Assembly (NCBI GenBank): GCA_038240335.1
Contig: JBBSDV010000061.1
Location: 1 to 15,864 of the forward strand
Direction: 5' to 3'
Length of the DNA: 15,864 nt
Origin: JBBSDV01 sp038240335
GTDB lineage: Bacteria > Chloroflexota > Dehalococcoidia > DSTF01 > JACRBR01
Positions 1 to 6,589 of the stretch are shown one piece after another. Position 1 is the stretch's first letter. Each line of letters begins with the position of its first letter. Position numbers and translations under genes: made by a program. The notes under the pieces were generated by a model. The model saw only the letters and a list, made by a program, of their open reading frames with translations, ran no database searches and had not been told where the DNA came from.

Positions 1-1
1 G

Positions 2-2620
2 GCCGCTGTTGCTCGACGGCACGCCGCGTGCATAGACGTCGACGCTGAAGGCGCCGCTCGCGGGCACGTTCTGTTCGTTTTGTTCGCCGGGTTGCGAGGG
101 GTCGGTGTCGACGACGAAGCATGTGAGGCCATTGCCGCCGGGCTGCACCGCGCATGCCGGCTGTATCGCCGGCGTCGGAGTAATTGTGGGTGTGCGCGTG
201 CTCGTCGGTGACGCCGTAGGAGTACGAGCGCTGCCGATTACCACGATCTCATCCGGCAGATCCGTCAGCGATCGCGGGATGTCGTTCCCCTGCGGATCGA
301 CGAGGTCGATCGACTTGACCTGGAGATCGCCGAACCCGGCGGCGATCGTCCGGAATGTCAAGTAGGCGAGCGTGCCGGCACCGCTTGCGCCCGTGCCGGC
401 GCCGTTGGTGGCGCATCCGAAGTGGATCTCGCCGTTGACGATGAACGGCAAGGGGCACAGCGGGTCGCGACCGCCGCTTCCGATGAAGCCGCCATCCTCC
501 GCGTCAACAAACTGCAGGATGGACGCAGGGAACTTGAGCGAGAACTGAAAGGCACCGACGTTTTGGGCGACGCCGATGTCGATCGCCACTTGCACCGTCG
601 TACCCGGCGGCACGATCTGCTGCGCGGGGCTAAGGGAGATGTGGGCGAGGCCGCCCGGCGATGGCGTCGCTGTCGGCGTCGAGGTGGGCGTCGCGGTCGG
701 GCACGGACCCGAGCACGGGGTCGGCGTTGCGGCGGTGAGCACGGTGACCGTGCCGCCGGCCGTCACAGCGGCGGGAATGGCCTCGCCGAATGGCGTGATC
801 AGCGTCACCGTGGGAAGCGTGATCGCGCTCGAGGATGCGGGCGCGATGGCGTTGAGCGTGACGTGGAGCAGGATACCGTCGCCGGTTGCGCCCGTCATCG
901 TCGGCGGTGCGAGCGTGACGCAGTTGATCGCCAGCGTGCCCGGAGACGGGTCTGCGGAAACGGCAGTTGACGTGGCGGTAGCACCAGGCGCCGATGTCGG
1001 AGTCGGGCTGGGATCACCGCTGCCGGGACTGAAGCAGACAACATTCGTCCGGCCGCTGCTCGCGAGAAACGCGCCGACATCGGCCTGCTGCTTCCGCAGG
1101 ATCAGCGGATCGAACTGGATAACGACTGAGAACGCGCCGAGATTTGCGACGTTCGCCACCGATACGTCGAACTGCACGTTCTGACCGGCGGATACCGTTT
1201 GCGATGCCGGGTCGATCGAGACGGCGGCAAGTCCGGAGGGCGCCGTCGCCGTTGCTGTTGCGGTGGTGGTTGGCGTGACGGTTGGGCACGTACCGGGACA
1301 CGCCGTCGCGGTTGGCGTCGGCGTCCGCGTGGACGTGGCTGTTCGCGTCGCCGTGGCCGACGGCAGCGGAGTGAGGGTGGGGGTGGGGGTACTGGTGGGG
1401 CACGCGCCGGGACAGGGCGTCGCCGTCGGCTGCGGGCTGATCGATATCGTCGCGACGTCAGAGATGCCGACTGGCAACGCGAGAGTGTCGCCGAGGTGTC
1501 CGGGACGTAGATCGGGCCTGAGCAGGAGACCAGCGTTGATGCTGATCGTCGTTCCGGCGCTCACTTGCAACGGCTGAAACGCGAATGTAGCGAGCGTGCC
1601 GGAACCACCGGCACCGGGGAGACCACCCTGCGTCGGGTCGGTGGTGCCGAGCGTGACGCATCGGAAGCTGACGGTGGTCGCGGTCTGGACGAGTGGCAAG
1701 CAGAGCACGGTTCTGCCGGTGCTGCTGAGGAAAGGGCCGGGCAAGGCGTCCAGCGGCTGTAGCAGCTGGGCGTCGAATGCGAGGGTGACATCGAACGAGA
1801 TGACGTTCGCGACATCCTCGACGCGGAGATCGACATTTAACGGGACGCCGACAAACCCAGCAACGGCGGCGGTGGAGAAACAGAGTGCGGCGGCGTCCTG
1901 GGGGCCGCACGCACCGGGTGGCGCGATGCCGGTCGGCGTGGCGGAAGGCGCGACGGTATTCGTCGGTACGGGGGTGATCGTCGGCGTGTTCGTGACGGTA
2001 GCGGAGGGCAAGGGCGAGCCGTTGTTCGCCACGATGTCAACCGTCGCATTTGAGTACGTCACGAGATCAAACGAGTCTGCGGCAGCATTGTCGTTTGACA
2101 TGCCGCTTCCGAACGACGACGCGTCGAACGTGATGGCGGCCGTTCCGGTGCTGTCTGAGCTGGCCTGAAACGTGAATGTGCCGAGAATGCCGCCACCGAC
2201 TGGTCCAGACGGAGGCGCGCCACCGAGCATCGTGCAGCCGGTGCGCAATGTCGACGAGGTGCCTGATGTCGTGATGATCGGGGGGTTGAAGCACGTGACG
2301 CGACGGCCGGTGCTCGCGAGATACGACGGCGTCGCGCCGCCGGAGACGTACGTGATGAGGGATGAGTCGAACGAGAGCACGATCTCGAAGGCGCCGAGCG
2401 GGATATCGTTCGCGCCGGTGACGTTGACGTCGAACCGGGTGCCCGGAAACTGCGTTTGCGATGCGGGTTCGAGCGACATCGACCCGCTGCCGAGCGCGTA
2501 TGCGGCGCGACGGTGCGAGACGGCCAGCAGCACCGCGCCGGCGAGGATGGCCAAGACGCCGAGCGCGACCAAAGATCCGAGAAGCTGCTTGGACGGACGC
2601 AGGTGTAAGCGACGATGCAT
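2..2620 (-). CDS. Large exported multi-module cohesin-like protein with Thr/Pro linkers (C-terminus beyond window)
   Basis: Reading the minus strand from the ATG at 2620 gives 873 codons with no stop up to the window edge, so the C-terminus is missing. Residues 1-12 are basic, 13-34 are hydrophobic, and AYA at 40-42 could be a signal-peptidase site. Four beta-rich modules follow at about 46-198, 241-396, 462-630 and 658-795. Each has the cohesin-like pattern LGAF/VGAF-x-(hydrophobic)-x-FD or KF near its start, then a (F/Y)(L/I)xS(S/T/G)GR motif, then a pair of cysteines (110/129, 307/321, 529/567, 722/736), then G-x-L-x-x-(F/V) strands. Thr/Pro-rich linkers lie at about 203-236, 397-460, 632-656 and 797-817. 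A fifth region begins near 820. The start follows GAAGG, 9-10 bases upstream. Family knowledge: cohesin and related CBM-like folds mediate surface protein or carbohydrate binding. The ligand is unknown and no dockerin is seen. The frame was checked through most of its length. Confidence 0.88.
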   Translation of the reverse strand, partial: MHRRLHLRPSKQLLGSLVALGVLAILAGAVLLAVSHRRAAYALGSGSMSLEPASQTQFPGTRFDVNVTGANDIPLGAFEIVLSFDSSLITYVSGGATPSYLASTGRRVTCFNPPIITTSGTSSTLRTGCTMLGGAPPSGPVGGGILGTFTFQASSDSTGTAAITFDASSFGSGMSNDNAAADSFDLVTYSNATVDIVANNGSPLPSATVTNTPTITPVPTNTVAPSATPTGIAPPGACGPQDAAALCFSTAAVAGFVGVPLNVDLRVEDVANVISFDVTLAFDAQLLQPLDALPGPFLSSTGRTVLCLPLVQTATTVSFRCVTLGTTDPTQGGLPGAGGSGTLATFAFQPLQVSAGTTISINAGLLLRPDLRPGHLGDTLALPVGISDVATISISPQPTATPCPGACPTSTPTPTLTPLPSATATRTATSTRTPTPTATACPGTCPTVTPTTTATATATAPSGLAAVSIDPASQTVSAGQNVQFDVSVANVANLGAFSVVIQFDPLILRKQQADVGAFLASSGRTNVVCFSPGSGDPSPTPTSAPGATATSTAVSADPSPGTLAINCVTLAPPTMTGATGDGILLHVTLNAIAPASSSAITLPTVTLITPFGEAIPAAVTAGGTVTVLTAATPTPCSGPCPTATPTSTPTATPSPGGLAHISLSPAQQIVPPGTTVQVAIDIGVAQNVGAFQFSLKFPASILQFVDAEDGGFIGSGGRDPLCPLPFIVNGEIHFGCATNGAGTGASGAGTLAYLTFRTIAAGFGDLQVKSIDLVDPQGNDIPRSLTDLPDEIVVIGSARTPTASPTSTRTPTITPTPAIQPACAVQPGGNGLTCFVVDTDPSQPGEQNEQNVPASGAFSVDVYARGVPSSNSG

Positions 2621-2745
2621 GTGGACGTACCTTCGGCCTGACGAGCAAATCCCGTCCGGTCTCATCCGCGAGCGCGCGGCACATCCTTGACGCTGCCGCC
2701 CTGTTGCGACAGATAGTCGGGACGCGTTTCCCCCAAATCGCCGGT
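2621..2745 (-). other. 5' leader of the cohesin-like gene
   Basis: This is the roughly 125-base stretch between the predicted transcription start and the start codon. It can form a 6-bp hairpin, GCGGCA/TGCCGC on the minus strand (plus-strand bases 2676-2699). I compared it from memory with the c-di-GMP and c-di-AMP riboswitch cores and saw no match. A translated leader or an unstructured UTR are equally possible. Confidence 0.35.
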
Positions 2746-2751
2746 AGCGAG

Positions 2752-2781
2752 ATGATATGGCCGGCGTAACGCGGTTGTCAA
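2752..2781 (-). promoter_or_regulatory. Sigma-70-type promoter of the cohesin-like gene
   Basis: On the minus strand a perfect TTGACA (bases 2781-2776) is followed after 18 bases by TATCAT (2757-2752). The predicted transcription start is near 2745, giving a leader of about 125 bases before the ATG at 2620. It is the only promoter in this window where I see a textbook -35 box. No experimental support. Confidence 0.7.
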
Positions 2782-2894
2782 CGAAATTGCGGCGATCGGC
2801 GCGGGTATGGGCGAATCTAACGCCACCAGATCGGTCGCAGATCGGAGCCCTGCGCGTCCTGTGCCGGGAGCACGGTCGCGAGCACCCGTGCCGG

Positions 2895-2900
2895 TATCAT
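2895..2900 (+). promoter_or_regulatory. TATCAT -10 element for a leaderless CDF transcript
   Basis: TATCAT ends 6 bases before the ATG at 2907, so a start site 6-7 bases downstream would fall on the A of the ATG. No Shine-Dalgarno sequence lies before this ATG, and no -35 box is evident. Confidence 0.5.
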
Positions 2901-2906
2901 GGCTCG

Positions 2907-3905
2907 ATGGCAACGAGCGGCGAGAATTCTGTAGCCGGCAGATTCGACATCGCGAGTCGCGCCGCGGCGCTGTCGTTTGCGTCGAATGCGGTGCTGATGG
3001 TGCTGAAGCTGATCATCGGGATCAGCTTTGGATCGATCGCGGTACTCGGCGACGGGATCGACAGCGCGGAGGACCTCTTCGCCTCGGGCCTGGCGTTCTT
3101 CACGGTGCGCTTGGCACTGCAGCCAGCGGACGAGACCCATCCATACGGTCACGGTAAGGCGGAGAGCCTCGCGGCGATGTCGCAGGCGGCACTGATCGGC
3201 GGCGGCGCCGTATTCATCGCCGTCGCGGCGACGCTGCGAGCGTTCCGCGACGACACGTCGGTGTATGTGTTGCCGTCGCTGATCACGATTGGCATCGCGG
3301 CCGTCGTGAACCTCGCAGTCGCGCTCTATTCACGGCATGCGGCGCGAGTGAGCGGGTCGATCGCGATTGCGTCTGATGCACGTCACCTGATGACGAACGT
3401 CGTGCAAGCGGTGGCCATCGCTGCCGGGCTAGCGCTGGTGGCGGTTACAGGCAAGCAGATCTTCGACCCCATCGTGGCGCTGCTGCTGGCGGGGTACTTG
3501 TTGTGGATCGCCACCGGGATCTTCCGCGCGGCGATCAGCGAGTTGCTCGACACGGCGCTGCCGGAGGATACGCTGGCGCTCGTCCAAGAGTGCCTTGCGC
3601 ACGAGAGCCACGGCATGCGGGGCTTCCACGCGCTGCGAACGCGAAAGTCGGGGCGAGAGACGTACATTGACCTGCACGTGCTGATCGACCCGGAGCTCAC
3701 GGTACGTGCTGCACACACGCTGGTCGAGCACCTGGAAGCGGATCTGAGGACGACGGTGCCGCGCGCGATCATCACCGTCCACGTCGACCCGGACGAAGCG
3801 CTGGCTTCTGGGCGCGCGGGCGCGGGCATTAGCAACAGCACCGCGGGGGCGGGTAGCCTGCAACTGCACAGTCACGAGCACCGGCCGCGCCGAGATGGTC
3901 AATAA
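2907..3905 (+). CDS. Cation diffusion facilitator (CDF) family metal transporter
   Basis: This 332-residue membrane protein is of the CDF family, which exports divalent metal ions (Zn, Fe, Co, Ni, Mn) in exchange for protons. Hydrophobic segments lie at about 20-40, 43-68, 93-111, 120-142, 163-181 and 187-205. The metal-site segment GDGIDSAED carries D52xxxD56, and the loop HPYGHGKAES (78-87) is a family hallmark. The TM5 partner reads DARHLMTN, so H160xxxN164 replaces the usual HxxxD. A cytoplasmic domain (about 215-310) holds the usual IDLHV and ITVHVDP strands, and the tail is His-containing (HSHEH). The ATG at 2907 is preferred because homology to the family begins soon after it and TATCAT lies just upstream. 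An in-frame ATG at 2757 would add 50 atypical residues. It likely forms an operon with the dehydrogenase 9 bases downstream. Metal specificity cannot be told. Confidence 0.93.
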   Translation: MATSGENSVAGRFDIASRAAALSFASNAVLMVLKLIIGISFGSIAVLGDGIDSAEDLFASGLAFFTVRLALQPADETHPYGHGKAESLAAMSQAALIGGGAVFIAVAATLRAFRDDTSVYVLPSLITIGIAAVVNLAVALYSRHAARVSGSIAIASDARHLMTNVVQAVAIAAGLALVAVTGKQIFDPIVALLLAGYLLWIATGIFRAAISELLDTALPEDTLALVQECLAHESHGMRGFHALRTRKSGRETYIDLHVLIDPELTVRAAHTLVEHLEADLRTTVPRAIITVHVDPDEALASGRAGAGISNSTAGAGSLQLHSHEHRPRRDGQ

Positions 3906-3914
3906 GGAGCGATC

Positions 3915-4751
3915 GTGCCCGGACTCGAAGGAAAGGTAGCGATCGTCACGGGTGCAGCGCGGCATCGCGGGATCGGCCGCGGGATCGCGCTGGGGCTTGC
4001 GTCGGCGGGTGCGAGCATCGTCGCAGTCGGTTCGCCACGTCCCGTGGAACATTTTCCTGCCGATGAACGGGCGATCGGCTGGCGGGGGGTCGATTCGGTG
4101 GCCGCGGAAGTCGAGGGCTCCGGCCGGCGCGCGCTCGGCATCAACGCCGATCTAACTGTGGGTGCCGACGCCGAGCGCATCGTCGCGGAGGCGCTCGCGA
4201 AGTTCGGGCAGATCGACGTGCTCGTCAACAATGCGGGCCTCGGAATCGCCGGCGAGCGCAACCTGTGGGAGATCGACGACCAGGAGTGGTACGACGTCGT
4301 AAACGTCAATTTGAACGCTGTGTTTCTGGTAACGAGCCGCGTCATGCGCGCGATGGTGGACGCGAAGCAGGGTGGCCGGATTATTAACATTGCATCGGCA
4401 GCGGGGCGCATTGGGGTGCCGCAGTACGGCGCCTATTGCGCAACGAAATTTGGCATCGTCGGATTGACGCAGATGCTGGCGATCGAAGCGGCGCCGCATC
4501 AGATCACGGTGAACTGCATAGCGCCGGGCTCGGTCGACACGGACATGATGGATGGCACATTCCAGCACATGGCGACGCGTTATCAGTCCGAGCCGGCGGC
4601 GATGAAGCAGGCGGTCGTCCGAACGATCTTGCTCGGCCGGCAAGGACGGCCGGACGACATTGCGAATGCCGTGTCGTTTTTTGCGTCGGAAGAAGCGAGT
4701 TGGATCACGGGCCAGACGCTGAACGTGACTGGGGGCACGCCGATGGACTGA
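3915..4751 (+). CDS. Short-chain dehydrogenase/reductase (SDR), classical type
   Basis: This 278-residue NAD(P)-dependent oxidoreductase has a Rossmann fold. The cofactor motif is a variant glycine loop, TGAARHRGIGRG (12-23), longer than the usual TGxxxGIG. NNAG is at 105-108, the active-site Ser in IASAAG at 161, and the catalytic YxxxK at Y174/K178. PGSVDTDM follows at about 209-216, and the C-terminus has the typical WITGQTLNVTGG. The start is GTG, with AGGAG 5 bases upstream overlapping the stop codon of the CDF gene, which implies translational coupling. The loop after beta-2 (about 40-60) is unusually long, so NAD versus NADP preference is unclear. FabG-like or other alcohol/ketone substrates are possible. 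Substrate unknown. Confidence 0.92.
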   Translation: MPGLEGKVAIVTGAARHRGIGRGIALGLASAGASIVAVGSPRPVEHFPADERAIGWRGVDSVAAEVEGSGRRALGINADLTVGADAERIVAEALAKFGQIDVLVNNAGLGIAGERNLWEIDDQEWYDVVNVNLNAVFLVTSRVMRAMVDAKQGGRIINIASAAGRIGVPQYGAYCATKFGIVGLTQMLAIEAAPHQITVNCIAPGSVDTDMMDGTFQHMATRYQSEPAAMKQAVVRTILLGRQGRPDDIANAVSFFASEEASWITGQTLNVTGGTPMD

Positions 4752-4911
4752 TGGGGTGGTCGCGTGCTGGTCGCTGGTCGTTGGCGCTGGTCGGGTGTTT
4801 GTCGTCGGTGTTGGTGACGGTAATTGGCCCCTGGTGGTCGGGGGCGGCAGTCGAGCTTGGCCTTCGTCGTCGACGTCGATGAGTTGTCGCCGGACGGACT
4901 GACGTCGTTGG
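4752..4911. repeat. Convergent intergenic spacer with TGGTCG repeats
   Basis: This spacer between two converging genes begins with about five irregular copies of TGGTCG within roughly 4755-4796, in a TGGTCG(C/T)TGG-like pattern. No clear terminator hairpin with a T tract was found. The repeat could be low-complexity drift. Confidence 0.4.
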
Positions 4912-5595
4912 TCACTCGCCCTTGTTCCCGGCTGTTTCGCCGCGCGAACCGTCGAGAAGGTGCCTGTTCGCCATCTCCCTGAGTACCTGCAAGCGTTCGA
5001 GGGCGGCCGGGAGTTCGTCGCCGACGGGACCCTGCCGAACGACGCGTGCCGGGACGCCGACGACGGTTGCTGCTTCGGGCACGTCGCTGATGACGACAGC
5101 GCCAGCGCCGATGACGGCACGTTCGCCGATCGTCACGGCACCCAGCACCTTCGCACCGGTGCCGACGCGCGTGAAGGCGCCGATTGTCGGGCCTTTCGTT
5201 CCCATGTCGTTGCCAAAGAAGCTGCCGCGAAGGCCGATGCCGGCGTTGACGCCAATGATGACGCAATCACCAATCGTCGTCGCGCCATGAACGTGGGCAT
5301 CGCCGTGCGGGAAGTAGACGCCTGCGCCGAGCTGTACGCCGCGGGAGATCTGCGTGCCGTGAAGGATCTCCATCAGGCGGTCGCAAAGGCCCGGGAGAAA
5401 CGCAGTGGGTCGCCGGCGCGCCCATTCTCGCAGGCGAAAGAGGATGATGATGCCGGCGGCGTGATGATTGCGGCGATAGCGCCACCACCAGACGCCTGCC
5501 CCGCCGCCGCTGCGCGTCCATCCGGGGGCGATCTCAAAGCGATCGTGCGCGAGCAGGTCGGCGCGTATGGAAGCGATGAGTCCCTTTGCTGGCAC
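4912..5595 (-). CDS. Left-handed beta-helix acetyltransferase, CysE/WcaB-like
   Basis: This 227-residue protein has a C-terminal two-thirds of hexapeptide repeats: (I/V)GxGxxxx with GTQISRGVQLGAG, FPHG (candidate catalytic His97), GATTIGDCVIIGVNAGIG, GPTIGAFTRVGTGAKVLGAVTIG and IGAGAVVISDVP. These form an acetyl-CoA-binding trimeric helix as in serine acetyltransferases. The helical N-terminal domain of CysE is missing. Instead residues 33-60 (VWWWRYRRNHHAAG.. LFRLREWAR) resemble the short amphipathic N-terminus of exopolysaccharide acetyltransferases such as WcaB. Serine O-acetylation for cysteine synthesis and sugar O-acetylation for a surface polysaccharide are both possible. The absence of a neighbouring cysK or glycosyltransferase leaves this open. 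The start is GTG with GGAGG 4 bases upstream. Confidence 0.85.
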   Translation of the reverse strand: MPAKGLIASIRADLLAHDRFEIAPGWTRSGGGAGVWWWRYRRNHHAAGIIILFRLREWARRRPTAFLPGLCDRLMEILHGTQISRGVQLGAGVYFPHGDAHVHGATTIGDCVIIGVNAGIGLRGSFFGNDMGTKGPTIGAFTRVGTGAKVLGAVTIGERAVIGAGAVVISDVPEAATVVGVPARVVRQGPVGDELPAALERLQVLREMANRHLLDGSRGETAGNKGE

Positions 5596-5613
5596 GAACC
5601 CTCCGTCGCGCGA

Positions 5614-5619
5614 ACTATA
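5614..5619 (-). promoter_or_regulatory. TATAGT -10 element of the acetyltransferase gene
   Basis: TATAGT on the minus strand lies 18 bases before the GTG at 5595. It would give a leader of about 12 bases containing the GGAGG ribosome site. No -35 box is apparent. Confidence 0.45.
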
Positions 5620-5810
5620 CGGCGTCTTGGCCGCTGACCGTTCTCAAGAGGAGAGCGCAGCGGGCCGAATCACCAGACCAAGAACCCGTCCGCGGACTCG
5701 CTGCGGCTGCGCATTGGGTATCGCAATACATTTGCGACGTGGCTTCGCTAGGCGCGTTTCGGGTCCGTTGGGCGTGATTGGCGATCATGCGGGAGAAAGG
5801 TGGTGTTGCA

Positions 5811-6002
5811 ATGAGCGACCAGGACAGCACGAAGTGGGAAGGCCGCGGCGATGAGGCTGGCGGCAAGCTGAAGGAGATGGCCGGCAAGGTGACCGGCAAC
5901 GAGGACACCGAGGCCGAGGGCCGGGCCGATCAGGGTAAAGGGAAGGTCAAGGAAGAGTTCGGCAAGGCGAAAGAAGCCGTGAAGGACGTCTTTAACAAGT
6001 AG
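5811..6002 (+). CDS. CsbD-like small stress protein
   Basis: This 63-residue, highly charged, Gly/Lys/Glu-rich helical protein shows the CsbD pattern KWEGRGDEAGGKLKEMAGKVTG near its N-terminus (split here as KWEGRGDEAGG and KLKEMAGKVTG). A second imperfect repeat, EAEGRADQGKGKVKEEFG, follows. CsbD proteins are abundant in general stress responses in many bacteria, but their molecular role is unknown. The ATG at 5811 follows AAAGGTGG at 7 bases and gives the usual family N-terminus (MSDQDSTKWEG). An in-frame ATG at 5784 lacks such a site. The gene stands alone, divergent from the acetyltransferase, and is followed by two strong hairpins. A stress promoter is expected, but I could not locate one with confidence. 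Confidence 0.9.
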   Translation: MSDQDSTKWEGRGDEAGGKLKEMAGKVTGNEDTEAEGRADQGKGKVKEEFGKAKEAVKDVFNK

Positions 6003-6014
6003 TTCCTTTGGCGC

Positions 6015-6034
6015 GCTTCGCCGTTTGGCGGAGC
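6015..6034 (+). terminator. First hairpin after csbD
   Basis: GCTTCGCC pairs with GGCGGAGC (8 bp, one G-U) around a GTTT loop, starting 12 bases after the csbD stop. There is no T run after it. It is a plausible intrinsic-like terminator or 3' stabiliser. Confidence 0.5.
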
Positions 6035-6047
6035 AAGATAGCGGCAG

Positions 6048-6079
6048 CGAAACGGCGGAGAGATCTCTCCGCCGTTTCG
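6048..6079. terminator. Perfect 32-base palindrome after csbD
   Basis: Bases 6048-6079 are a perfect inverted repeat with 16-base arms and no loop, centred on GAGATCTC. The left arm starts CGAAACGGCGGAG. It lies 45 bases past the csbD stop and probably ends its transcript as a very stable hairpin. No T tract follows. A dimeric DNA-binding-protein site or a cruciform is an alternative. Confidence 0.55.
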
Positions 6080-6163
6080 GGCGTCTTGCCGATTCGCACA
6101 CGTTCGGGCGCATGGGGCGTCCGGCAGCGGGAGATCGAACGAGACGTGCGGCGACGAGGAGGT

Positions 6164-6343
6164 TGTGTGCGAGCGTGAGCAAAGAATCTCGTTCCGATCG
6201 CCTACTAAACTGCTCATTCGGAGAAGTGCATCCCCTCACACGGTTCGCGTCGGCGTTCGAACAAGACCCTTCGCGGGCTCAGGGTGACAAACCGTTCCGT
6301 GCGATCAGTTCCGTGCGATTCGGCATCGGTGTCGATTCGCCGC
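6164..6343. repeat. Non-coding repeat element, copy A (MITE/REP-like)
   Basis: The core at about 6164-6289 starts near TGTGTGCGAGCGTGAGC and ends with CAAGACCCTTCGCGGGCTCA followed by GGGTGACA. The two ends are imperfect inverted repeats of each other. Copy B at 6369-6537 is alignable throughout, including an identical 25-base stretch (6257-6281 matches 6463-6487). The right flank carries a 14-base-period duplication of GTTCCGTGCGAT (6294-6305 and 6308-6319) that is single in copy B. No reading frame of note. Confidence 0.75.
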
Positions 6344-6368
6344 TTTTCATAGCGGAGGCTGAGGAGGC

Positions 6369-6537
6369 TGTCGTTCTGAGCGTGAGCGAAGAATCTTGTG
6401 CCGAGCGCCCACTAGTGTGCTCATTGTAGAAGCGTGTCCCCTCACGCGGTTCGCGTTGGCGCTCGAACAAGACCCTTCGCGGGCTCACGGTGACAAGCAG
6501 TTCCGTGTGATTCGGCATCCGTGTCGATTTGTTCCGC
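6369..6537. repeat. Non-coding repeat element, copy B (MITE/REP-like)
   Basis: The left end, TGTCGTTCTGAGCGTGAGCG then AAGAATCTTG (6369-6398), is matched by the reverse complement of the right end (6468-6495) at about 20 of 28 aligned positions. It is a direct repeat of copy A, 205 bases downstream. By eye the copies agree at about four of five positions. Sequences of the form TTCTGAGCG...GCGAAGAATCT recur as dispersed repeats in several bacterial groups, as I recall. The right flank reaches to within about 50 bases of the next gene start. Confidence 0.75.
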
Positions 6538-6575
6538 GACTTCGGGTGAGGGCGAACGCGACGAAGGCCAACTGA

Positions 6576-6581
6576 TATCAT
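6576..6581 (+). promoter_or_regulatory. TATCAT -10 element for the acetyltransferase operon
   Basis: TATCAT ends 8 bases before the ATG at 6590, and no Shine-Dalgarno sequence is present. This is consistent with a leaderless or near-leaderless transcript. No -35 box is recognised at 16-18 bases upstream. Confidence 0.5.
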
Positions 6582-6589
6582 GCGCATCT

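Noticed and set aside
1261..1440. GTCGGCGTCG-like repeats as CRISPR or satellite DNA
   Set aside because: Unit lengths are irregular with no spacers, and the stretch translates cleanly as a Thr/Pro linker on the minus strand.
576..2168. Plus-strand reading frames with VGV-rich proteins
   Set aside because: They are antisense reflections of the Thr/Pro linkers and modules of the minus-strand gene; the Val/Gly runs mirror TPTAT codons.
2621..2745. Leader as a known riboswitch
   Set aside because: No consensus core of the c-di-GMP or c-di-AMP riboswitches could be matched by eye.
2757..2906. Longer N-terminus for the CDF protein
   Set aside because: The extra 50 residues do not resemble the family and begin within the promoter of the opposite-strand gene.
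4152..5120. 322-residue minus-strand frame
   Set aside because: It is antisense to the SDR and out of frame with the acetyltransferase; it is Arg/His-rich with no domain.
5716..5721. GGGTAT as a stress sigma-factor -10 for csbD
   Set aside because: No matching GTTT-type -35 box is present at the needed spacing.
6521..6589. Upstream ATG for the Eis-like gene
   Set aside because: It would start inside the non-coding repeat and add 23 low-quality residues; TATCAT lies directly before the chosen ATG.
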